From JBLHRE01 sp047625765 (lineage in GTDB: Bacteria; Bacteroidota; Bacteroidia; Flavobacteriales; JBLHRE01): a stretch of DNA of 11,890 nucleotides. The first letter of the stretch is position 1, and each line of letters opens with the position of its first letter. Below are positions 1 to 6,125 of this stretch, in pieces. The stretch covers positions 1 to 11,890 of the forward strand of contig JBLHRE010000044.1 in the NCBI GenBank assembly GCA_047625765.1, given 5' to 3'. The notes beneath the pieces were generated by a model. It made no database searches. It was given only the letters and a program-made list of their open reading frames with translations, and was not told the origin of the DNA. Both the position numbers and the translations under genes were made by a program.

Positions 1-120
1 TATTATCAAGAAGGAAGGTTGCGTACTAATTTGGTGGAGGATTTGGATGTTAAAAAAGCAATTTCGGTATTGAGTGATGCTGATGCTTACGCTAAAATAC
101 TTGCACCTAGCAAGAAATAA
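1..120 (+). CDS. C-terminal fragment of a protein, possibly an S41 family C-terminal processing peptidase
   Basis: The frame is open from the first base to a TAA at 118-120 and gives 39 residues starting YYQEGRLRTNLVEDLD and ending DAYAKILAPSKK. The gene begins outside the window. The pattern 'YYxxGRL...DxDVKKAxxVLxDxxxYxKIL' resembles, from memory, the helical tail of Bacteroidota S41 peptidases (periplasmic or outer-membrane-facing serine proteases that process protein C-termini). The catalytic region is not in view, so this is only a suggestion. A strong terminator lies 24 bases after the stop, so this is the last gene of its transcript. That it is a real coding end is much surer than the family name. 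Confidence 0.55.
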   Translation, partial: YYQEGRLRTNLVEDLDVKKAISVLSDADAYAKILAPSKK

Positions 121-143
121 CAAGAACTTCATATTTTGATTTT

Positions 144-172
144 AAAAGCCGCTGTTTAGCGGCTTTTTTTTG
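144..172 (+). terminator. Intrinsic terminator after the leftmost gene
   Basis: A perfect 10-bp stem (AAAAGCCGCT at 144-153 and AGCGGCTTTT at 158-167) closes a GTTT loop and runs into a tract of eight T (164-171). It sits 24 bases after the stop at 118-120 and reads as a rho-independent terminator for that gene. The A-tract on the left arm makes it potentially bidirectional, but no minus-strand gene ends nearby. Confidence 0.93.
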
Positions 173-254
173 TTTAACATAATTTAACGCCCATTTTCTA
201 TTTGTTAACATCGCCTAAAACGGGCTTGGTATACATTAGCCAAATATCTACAAG

Positions 255-418
255 ATGAAAAAAGTAGTTCTGGCCCTTGGGTTTTTATTGTAATTCTTTG
301 GATTGCACAATCGAACGAAGGGGAGATTGCATTTGAAGAAAAAATAAAAATTGATTTTGATGCTGAAATGGACCATAAAGTGAAGGAGATGACTGGAATG
401 GATATCGGAAATAGATAG
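255..418 (+). pseudogene. Remnant of a GLPGLI-like secreted protein (5' end only)
   Basis: An ATG at 255 opens a signal-peptide-like start (MKKVVLALGFLL) that hits TAA at 291-293. Moving to another frame near the T5 run at 282-286 restores a sensible reading: the rest of the signal peptide (ILWIAQ) and a mature start SNEGEIAFEEKIKIDF, ending at TAG 416-418. The 'G.I.[YF]EEK.K..' opening after a signal peptide resembles GLPGLI-type proteins of Bacteroidota. That match is from memory, not a search. Such proteins are normally over 200 residues, so only the first fifth or so is left, with one frameshift. GLPGLI genes are often beside TonB-type beta-barrel genes, and a relic of one lies downstream (686-1163). 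No promoter was confidently seen. An alternative reading is an unrelated small secreted protein with a frameshift. Confidence 0.5.
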
Positions 419-685
419 AGATTAATCTACTTTAATAAGATACCTATCATGCCTAGTTCAACCTATATTTCTTTTGTAATGACACTTGCCGGTCTGTCTT
501 TAAAGAGCCTTGGTCTAAGCTAAATGGAGCTTAGAAGGGTCGTTAGTACATGATGTCTCAGAACAAAAGCCTTGAGCAACAGTCCAAATCTAAAAGCATC
601 TACCCAACACCAATTGCGCGTTAATTTTATGATCTATTCGTAATTTTCGTTTGCCCCATTAAATGTGTCTTTAAGCCGAGTTTAA
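419..685 (+). other. Unassigned stretch between two gene relics
   Basis: No long frame, no terminator and no convincing promoter are visible on either strand, and short readings in all frames match no family I know. By position it should be the scar left when the bulk of the GLPGLI-like gene and the first part of the receptor gene were lost, possibly with some inserted foreign sequence. I saw no terminal inverted repeats or target-site duplication at its edges, so a mobile-element origin is not supported. Confidence 0.4.
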
Positions 686-1163
686 GCAGAAAACAGAAAG
701 AAATACACAATTGACTTTAGAGTAGGAGCTGAACTTTCTTACAGCAATAACGACTATTCTGAGTCTAAGGGTAACGATCACTCTTATGTAAATACAGATT
801 ATTATGTCGATGCAGTTTTTTTATGCAAAGAATAACTGGACGATAAAATCTGATTTCTGGTACAAGGTTTATGCATCAGATAATTTTGACAACACGCAAG
901 CCTTTCCAATGCGGGGATCAAGTATTTCTAAATTATTTTTGAAAGAAGAGAAAGGAGAGTTTTCGCTTTGTGTATTCGATATGTCGAATCAGTATATAGG
1001 ATATTCTCAAAGTAGTTAGTGGAACTATTTAGAAGAAAAAACGAGCAATAATTTGGGTAGATATGTAATGCTGAGGTTCTCCTACTCTTTAAAAGAACCT
1101 GGGGTAACTGCAGGCCCTAAAGCAAGAGGAGGCCACAGAAGAGGCTCTTGGACAAAAGAATAA
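686..1163 (+). pseudogene. 3' relic of a TonB-dependent-receptor-type outer membrane beta-barrel gene
   Basis: Three pieces join into one C-terminal beta-barrel reading. Bases 686-815 give beta-strand text (YTIDFRVGAELSYSNNDYS...YVNTDYYVDA). After a one-base slip in the T7 run at 816-822, the frame continues with NNWTIKSDFWYKVY, GSSISKLFLKEEKGEFSLCVFD and IGYSQSS to a TAG at 1017-1019. The same frame then goes on with NNLGRYVMLRFSYSL and a Gly/Arg-rich tail to TAA at 1161-1163. The end 'NNLGRY.ML.F.YSL' plus a glycine-rich tail is typical of OMP_b-brl_3-type receptors in Bacteroidota, where intact genes are usually over 700 codons. The signal peptide, plug and most of the barrel are missing. 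The open stretch 804-1019 is part of this relic and not a gene of its own. Confidence 0.78.
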
Positions 1164-1164
1164 A

Positions 1165-1206
1165 TACAATAAGGCCTCGTCTCAGCAGAGACCAGACCTT
1201 ATTGTA
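1165..1206 (-). terminator. Long hairpin terminating the hemW operon, possibly bidirectional
   Basis: TACAATAAGG (1165-1174) pairs perfectly with CCTTATTGTA (1197-1206). Inside it, GTCTC (1179-1183) and GAGAC (1188-1192) form a second perfect stem around an AGCA loop; two of the four bases between the stems also pair. Read on the minus strand, the structure is followed by the T-rich sequence TTTATTCTTTT, as expected for an intrinsic terminator. It covers the last two codons and the TAA (1199-1201) of hemW. On the + strand it begins one base after the receptor relic's stop codon, so it may once have ended that gene too, although no T-run follows on that strand. Confidence 0.75.
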
Positions 1207-2341
1207 CAGTTGGTTCCAGAAAGAAAAGCTCAGAAGCTATTCCGTCTGCTAAAAATTTTCCTTGCGATGATAAGGTGTAAATGCCATTGTTATTTAGCAC
1301 AAAACCTTGTTCGATGTATTTTGGAATAATACCTAAGAAATGGGATTTAATCCTTGCTCCAAAACTGGATTCAATCTTATCTAAATTACAGCCCCAGACT
1401 GTTCTTAGGCTAGTCATAATGTATTCGTTGTACTGGTCAGTTAAGCTCAAAATTTCGTTTTCAAACCATTTATTTCCTTCAGATATTGATTTAATATAAA
1501 CGGCATTGTTGGCCACATTCCATTGGCGTTTGTTGCCAAAGTATGAGTGGGCAGAAGGACCAATACCTAAGTAAAGTTTCTTTTGCCAATAGCTGCTGTT
1601 ATGCTTTGAGTAATTGCTGTTTTTGGCAAAATTAGAAATCTCGTATTGCTCGAATCCATGGTCTTTTAAAAAACCCAGCATAAACTGAAATTGAGCCAAA
1701 GCTTCTTCCTCTTTAGGTGCTTGCTGAATTCCTTGTTTAATATAATGATCGTAAGCTGTGTTTTCTTCAACAGTTAAAGCATATGCCGAAATATGATCAA
1801 CATCAAAATTGACCAAAGTATTTAGGTTGCTTTCCCAGTCTTTCATTTCTAAACCAGGAATTCCATAAATTAAATCGACACTTAAGTTCTCAAAACCAGC
1901 GTTCTTTGCATTGGCGATACACAGCATAGCTTCGTCTGCATTGTGCGCTCTGTTCATGTGTTTTAGATCTACTTCTCTAAAACTTTGTACGCCTATGCTA
2001 AGGCGGTTAATTCCTATTGATTTAAGATCATTTAGCTTGCTTAAGCTTAAATCGTCAGGATTAGCCTCGAGAGTAATTTCTGCGTCCTTAGAGACATCGA
2101 ATTGCCCGTAAGTCGATTCAAGAATCGTTTGTAATTCTTCTTTATTTAAGATCGATGGAGTTCCTCCTCCAAAATAAATCGTTTCAATTTTTTCGCCTTT
2201 CAAAAGAGGGGCTTGTATTGTAATTTCTTTGCCAATGGCTAAGAGTAAATCATCTTTCCTTTTAAGAGAAGTTGAAAAATGGAAATCACAATAGTAGCAG
2301 GCCTGTTTGCAAAACGGAATGTGAAAATAGATACCTGCCAT
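1199..2341 (-). CDS. hemW: Radical SAM family heme chaperone HemW
   Basis: The 380-residue product matches the usual HemW length. The radical SAM cluster motif CxxxCxxC is at C11, C15 and C18 in HIPFCKQACYYCDF and should bind the [4Fe-4S] cluster. GGGTPS at 58-63 is the SAM-binding glycine motif, and NRLSIGVQSF and SAYALTVEENT follow as in the family. HemW is a cytoplasmic heme-binding protein that delivers heme to acceptors. Genuine coproporphyrinogen dehydrogenase HemN has a CxC extension (CxxxCxxCxC); here the residue two after C18 is Phe (C-D-F), favouring HemW. The ATG (2341-2339) overlaps the upstream kinase's TAA by one base (TAATG), so translation is probably coupled. It is the last gene of the operon. 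Older annotation of such genes as 'oxygen-independent coproporphyrinogen III oxidase' is the main alternative name. Confidence 0.95.
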   Translation of the reverse strand: MAGIYFHIPFCKQACYYCDFHFSTSLKRKDDLLLAIGKEITIQAPLLKGEKIETIYFGGGTPSILNKEELQTILESTYGQFDVSKDAEITLEANPDDLSLSKLNDLKSIGINRLSIGVQSFREVDLKHMNRAHNADEAMLCIANAKNAGFENLSVDLIYGIPGLEMKDWESNLNTLVNFDVDHISAYALTVEENTAYDHYIKQGIQQAPKEEEALAQFQFMLGFLKDHGFEQYEISNFAKNSNYSKHNSSYWQKKLYLGIGPSAHSYFGNKRQWNVANNAVYIKSISEGNKWFENEILSLTDQYNEYIMTSLRTVWGCNLDKIESSFGARIKSHFLGIIPKYIEQGFVLNNNGIYTLSSQGKFLADGIASELFFLEPTVQ

Positions 2342-3501
2342 TAAGTAGTTTTTAGTTTTACTCTAAAGGTTGTGCCTTTTCCTTGATCTGAAGAAAGTAC
2401 AAAAATTTGTCCTTTATGATATTCTTCAATAATTCTTTTTGCCAGAGATAAACCTAAGCCCCAACCTCTAGATTTAGTAGTGAATCCCGGTTGGAAAACT
2501 GATTTATGTTGTGATTTTTTAATCCCTTTTCCGCTATCGGTAATGTCAATAATTACAAAGCCTTTTCCGCTCGATTGAATATCGATACCAATTTCCCCTT
2601 TCCCATCCATTGCGTCTAAAGCATTGCGAAGAATGTTTTCTATAACCCATTCGTATAATGGAATGTTTAAAGGGACTCGCAGTTCATCTTGCTTCGAGAC
2701 AAAGGAGAAAGTAATTTTCTTAGAACTTCTATCCTTGATATAAAGCATCGCTTTTTCAGTTACTCTAATCAAGTTATGAGGCGAAATAGCAGGTATAGAA
2801 CCTATTTTAGAAAAACGCTCGGTAATGGTTTGAAGCCGATTGATGTCTTTTAAAATTTCATCAAGAATATATTGCGGGGTGTTTTCAGATTTTAGAATTT
2901 CTGTCCATCCCAATAAGGAAGAAAGAGGTGTTCCAATTTGATGGGCAGTTTCCTTGGCCATTCCTACCCAGACTCTGTTCTGTTCGGCTTTTCGAGCGCT
3001 ACTAAATACCAAATAAGAAATTAATAGGTAAATGCTAATAGCACTTAACATGATAAAAGGATAATACTGCAATCGTTTTAAAAGGAACGAATCACGATAA
3101 TATATATAGTTTGTGCCTCCGTCAAATTCTATTACAATAGGATCGTGTTCCTCTTTCATTATCTCAATCTCTCTTTGTAAATAACCGGGATTGTTGATTT
3201 TAGATGTGTCCAGATTTCTTGAGCCATTTATTCTACCAGACTCGCTTGTGAGTATTGCAGGAACCGTTTTGTTATTGTTAATTACCTGAAAAAGGAAGCT
3301 GATATCGCTTTCGAGATCCGGATTGGTTGTTACTTGGCGATTCGCTTCTGCCCACAATTCCACTTTTTCTCTCTCTTGTACCCTAAGTTCTTTTACCAAA
3401 GAATTGGTGTAGAATAGCGAGATTACGCCAATGCTAATTGCAACAAAAAGCAAGGCAATCTTAAATCGGTATTTCTGTTTGTATATATCTGCCATTACCA
3501 T
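2341..3501 (-). CDS. Membrane-bound sensor histidine kinase
   Basis: The 386-residue protein has TM1 at about 14-33, an extracytoplasmic sensor region of roughly 110 residues with no domain I recognise, and TM2 at about 147-167. A dimerization/phosphoacceptor helix follows with MAKETAHQIGTPLSSL (H187), then the ATPase domain: N box ENILRNA (N289, N293), G1 DSGKGI (322-327), F/G2 region FQPGFTTKSRGWGLGL (336-351). It should autophosphorylate on H187 and pass phosphate to a response regulator, but none is encoded in this window. The residue after the histidine is Gln rather than the usual acidic residue; I know this HQxGTP form from Bacteroidota kinases. The first ATG (3501) overlaps the upstream stop by seven bases. 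An alternative ATG at 3495-3493 (Met3) forms TAATG with that stop, the same geometry as the kinase/hemW junction. Confidence 0.92.
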   Translation of the reverse strand: MVMADIYKQKYRFKIALLFVAISIGVISLFYTNSLVKELRVQEREKVELWAEANRQVTTNPDLESDISFLFQVINNNKTVPAILTSESGRINGSRNLDTSKINNPGYLQREIEIMKEEHDPIVIEFDGGTNYIYYRDSFLLKRLQYYPFIMLSAISIYLLISYLVFSSARKAEQNRVWVGMAKETAHQIGTPLSSLLGWTEILKSENTPQYILDEILKDINRLQTITERFSKIGSIPAISPHNLIRVTEKAMLYIKDRSSKKITFSFVSKQDELRVPLNIPLYEWVIENILRNALDAMDGKGEIGIDIQSSGKGFVIIDITDSGKGIKKSQHKSVFQPGFTTKSRGWGLGLSLAKRIIEEYHKGQIFVLSSDQGKGTTFRVKLKTT

Positions 3502-5990
3502 TTTTCTTCAGTGCTATCAGAATCATCTTCGTCCCACTCTATAACAATACCACTGTTTTTTAGTTTTTCGGATTTTGGTTTTTCAGGTTCTTTACCAAAT
3601 TCCTTTTTGATAACATCAACCAAGGTTTTACCTTCATCTTTTATGTCTTGACCAATTTTTGCTCTTGCGGCTTTTCCATCAATTCCAATTTCAGGTTCCT
3701 CAACACTACCGCGCATGTAAAGATGCAATTTCCGTTTATTCGTTCCGTCATCCGCAATAACAACATCATCAGAAAATTTGGAAGGTTGTTTTTTTCTACT
3801 TCTCTCGAAGAGAAGATCCGACATAGCCAGTTGAATTTTGTAATTCATTCTATTATTGAAAGTGTGCGTGCCACTACCGGATACGTCTAAAGCACTAGAA
3901 ACAATGGTCATTTGAGGAATGAAAATAGTTTGATTTTTAATCGTAATTTCATTTTCAAGCGTCTCAAAAGCGATGTGTTGCAATTCATTAACACTTACAT
4001 AATCCGACATTGCCATCAGGGGTTCAAACTTAATAAGCTGGCCATTTTTAATCTTAAAGTTGTTTATGGCATGTATGGTGGAAAGTTTCGGTTGTAAATT
4101 TTCGTCCCATGTTCCACTAAGAACTAGGTCCGCATGTACAATACCCCTTAAGTTTTGATGACCAATAACCTCCTGATTGAAATTCTCACAAGCAAAAAAC
4201 AATTGCTCGATATTAATTCCTTTTAATGTGATGTTAGAAGAGGTCTGTAAATCTCCTTTTCTATTGTCAATTTTTAAATTTCCAGACATTTTTCCAGACA
4301 TACCTTTTAAAGAAATGTTGTTGGCTAAAAATACCTGGTTGTTCATACTTAAATGTCCTGTAATCTGCCCTCCAATAAAATTTCTAAAACTCAATCGTTT
4401 AAGATCGATATCTATTTCAAAATTTATGTGTTTAGATAAGCTTAAGGCATAGGTAGAGTCCGATGCTTGTGAAGATTTCATTAACACTTCGTCTAAATTG
4501 ATGTTTGACGAGGATAGCTGCAATTGGGCATTAATAACTTTGCCGTCTTTTAATAAATACTGTAAAGTGTTTTCTAGGGCTCCCTTAATATCGAAATCTG
4601 ATTGGCCTAAATTACCGGTTAATGAATTTACGATGGCCTTATTCCCTTCAAGAAGCAACGAAGTATTGATGTTAGAATAATTATGGGGGTGGTTTTTAAT
4701 ACGAATGTTTCCGTGCTCAATTTCTAGTTTCCCATTAAGAGAAGATAGGCCAATTTCTGCCTGCGTTGGATGGCTAAGACTTTTGAATTTTCCTTTAAAG
4801 CGAATGTCTGCATTGGTTTTTCCTGTAGCAACTTCAATGTTAGAAAATGAGAAGAAAGGAATAATGTCGCCCAGCTCGGTGCTTGTTCTTAACTCAAACT
4901 GGAGTTCTGGATAGGTAGTGTTGGTAATGCTAAAATTGCCTTCGCAAGCACCTGATCCGATATTTGCCGAAAAATTGGTAACCTGCAGTTTGTCAATTTT
5001 GCCTTTGGCATATAGATAGGAGCCCTTGGAGCTAATCCCTTGAAAGCCCAAATTATCGGCATTCACATAACTCCCTTTAGATAAACCAAACGACAAACTA
5101 AATTTACGGGTAGCACTTAAGTAGCTACCATCAAAATTAATTTTTCCATTGGCCTTATTGCCATTAGAGAGGTTTAAGGTTGATTTTGGGATGAGCTTCA
5201 ATAATGTACTTAACTCCCAACCAGTACCTTTAAACTTAAGGTCAATCTCACCATTTTCATTGGCAGAAGAGTATAGCGTTAATGCTTGTCCATTCAGTTT
5301 GTATTTCCCTTCACCCAGTTCCCATCCCGAAGCAGATTTTTTAAAAACGTTGTTTAGGCTAAGGGGTGTAGCTTTAGGTAGAATATAACTAGGGCTTTTA
5401 AATGCTTTAACAAGCATGGAGCCATTACTTTCTAATTCGCTGATCTCGCTCCCTAGATTTCCTTTTAATTTCCATCGATCAACCTCTGCCTGGAAGTAGA
5501 TGGAGTTCTTATCATCTTTAAAACGTAAATCAATTTCTTCGAAATCAACTTTTTTCAAGTCAATCTGAAATGGCGTACTTGGGTCTGTTTCTGAAACTTT
5601 CCAAATATTAAAATTGGTGGTCCCATCTTTTTTAAAATGAAGATTCAGCACCCCTCCAAAAAGGTAAATAGCATCGATCCCGTATTCGCTAGTAAATAAA
5701 TCAAAAAGGTCGAATTCTATTTGTAATTCTTCTGCAGAAAATAGCGTGTCAGTTTTGTTGATTTCTTTACAGTAAATATGTTCAAATCGAATGGATGCTT
5801 TTGGAAACCGATCTAATAAAGACAATTTAGTAGCACGGACCATAACAGGTACTTGTAGCCTTTTGTTAAGTTCTGTGCCAAGAATTTCATTGACATTTGC
5901 CTCGAAATAAGAAGCTGTCAAGAACGCTAAAGCCAACACTAAAGCAGTGAAAATGCTAAGAATCCATACAAGTCGTTTGAGTAATTTCAT
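3495..5990 (-). CDS. AsmA-like inner-membrane-anchored envelope protein
   Basis: This 831-residue product starts with a single membrane anchor (about residues 5-28, after a Lys/Arg-rich start MKLLKR). It is followed by the typical AsmA N-terminal text: a first periplasmic strand set, 'LLDRFPKASIRFEHI', 'ELQIEFDLFDLF' and 'IYLFGGVLNLHFKKDGTTNFNIWK'. The long middle is regular beta-strand sequence. The C-terminal portion (for example IFIPQMTIVSSALDVSGSGTH) resembles the AsmA-like C-terminal region. It ends in a very acidic tail (EWDEDDSDSTEEKW). AsmA/TamB/YhdP-type proteins span the periplasm and are linked to phospholipid movement and outer-membrane assembly; that role here is inferred from the family. 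It is first in the operon, with its own promoter at 6004-6037, and it overlaps the kinase start. Confidence 0.88.
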   Translation of the reverse strand: MKLLKRLVWILSIFTALVLALAFLTASYFEANVNEILGTELNKRLQVPVMVRATKLSLLDRFPKASIRFEHIYCKEINKTDTLFSAEELQIEFDLFDLFTSEYGIDAIYLFGGVLNLHFKKDGTTNFNIWKVSETDPSTPFQIDLKKVDFEEIDLRFKDDKNSIYFQAEVDRWKLKGNLGSEISELESNGSMLVKAFKSPSYILPKATPLSLNNVFKKSASGWELGEGKYKLNGQALTLYSSANENGEIDLKFKGTGWELSTLLKLIPKSTLNLSNGNKANGKINFDGSYLSATRKFSLSFGLSKGSYVNADNLGFQGISSKGSYLYAKGKIDKLQVTNFSANIGSGACEGNFSITNTTYPELQFELRTSTELGDIIPFFSFSNIEVATGKTNADIRFKGKFKSLSHPTQAEIGLSSLNGKLEIEHGNIRIKNHPHNYSNINTSLLLEGNKAIVNSLTGNLGQSDFDIKGALENTLQYLLKDGKVINAQLQLSSSNINLDEVLMKSSQASDSTYALSLSKHINFEIDIDLKRLSFRNFIGGQITGHLSMNNQVFLANNISLKGMSGKMSGNLKIDNRKGDLQTSSNITLKGINIEQLFFACENFNQEVIGHQNLRGIVHADLVLSGTWDENLQPKLSTIHAINNFKIKNGQLIKFEPLMAMSDYVSVNELQHIAFETLENEITIKNQTIFIPQMTIVSSALDVSGSGTHTFNNRMNYKIQLAMSDLLFERSRKKQPSKFSDDVVIADDGTNKRKLHLYMRGSVEEPEIGIDGKAARAKIGQDIKDEGKTLVDVIKKEFGKEPEKPKSEKLKNSGIVIEWDEDDSDSTEEKW

Positions 5991-6003
5991 TAGGGTACTA
6001 ACG

Positions 6004-6037
6004 CAAATTTATAGCCTAAAGATACACACCTCTCAAA
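6004..6037 (-). promoter_or_regulatory. Bacteroidota-type promoter of the AsmA-like/kinase/hemW operon
   Basis: On the minus strand TTTG (6037-6034) is followed after 22 bases by TAAATTTG (6011-6004), a full match to the TAnnTTTG -7 element of the Bacteroidota primary sigma factor. Transcription would start around 5996-5999, only a few bases before the ATG at 5990, giving a very short leader. The spacer is at the long end of the accepted range. Confidence 0.6.
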
Positions 6038-6062
6038 TTCTATTTTTTGACTTGTCTAAATG

Positions 6063-6084
6063 TTGTTAAGACCAGTTTGTTAAG
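6063..6084 (+). repeat. Direct repeat TTGTTAAG x2, possible operator
   Basis: TTGTTAAG occurs at 6063-6070 and again at 6077-6084, 14 bases start to start. The second copy contains the TTG of the -33 element of the rightward promoter. Such spacing suits a DNA-binding protein overlapping the promoter, but the regulator is unknown. A related TTTGTTAA is at 201-208, ahead of the GLPGLI relic; in AT-rich DNA this could be chance. Confidence 0.4.
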
Positions 6085-6109
6085 AGTTCTGTGGACTTGA
6101 TTATATTTG
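6076..6109 (+). promoter_or_regulatory. Bacteroidota-type promoter of the first secreted protein gene
   Basis: TTTG (6076-6079) is followed after 22 bases by TATATTTG (6102-6109), an exact TAnnTTTG match. Start of transcription is expected near 6115-6117, about 10 bases before the ATG at 6126. The arrangement mirrors the leftward promoter at 6004-6037, including the same 22-base spacer, so the two form a divergent pair in 135 bases. Confidence 0.65.
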
Positions 6110-6125
6110 CGCAAATTCATAGCCC

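Noticed and set aside
183..225. Possible integron attC-like or palindromic element (TTAAC/GTTAAC and GCC...GGGC words)
   Set aside because: No complete paired core sites or consistent stem could be built; AT-rich chance words explain it.
419..685. Insertion sequence remnant
   Set aside because: No terminal inverted repeats, target duplication or transposase-like text could be seen on either strand.
804..1019. 71-codon open frame as an independent small gene
   Set aside because: Its text is beta-barrel C-terminal sequence that continues on both sides (upstream in another frame, downstream past a TAG), so it is a piece of the receptor relic.
1199..2341. Calling the radical SAM gene HemN (coproporphyrinogen dehydrogenase)
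   Set aside because: The CxxxCxxC is followed by D-F instead of the CxC extension of HemN, and the 380-residue length fits HemW.
3648..5388. Several 60-90 codon plus-strand frames opposite the AsmA-like gene
   Set aside because: They are antisense shadows without signal peptides, domains or spacing of real genes.
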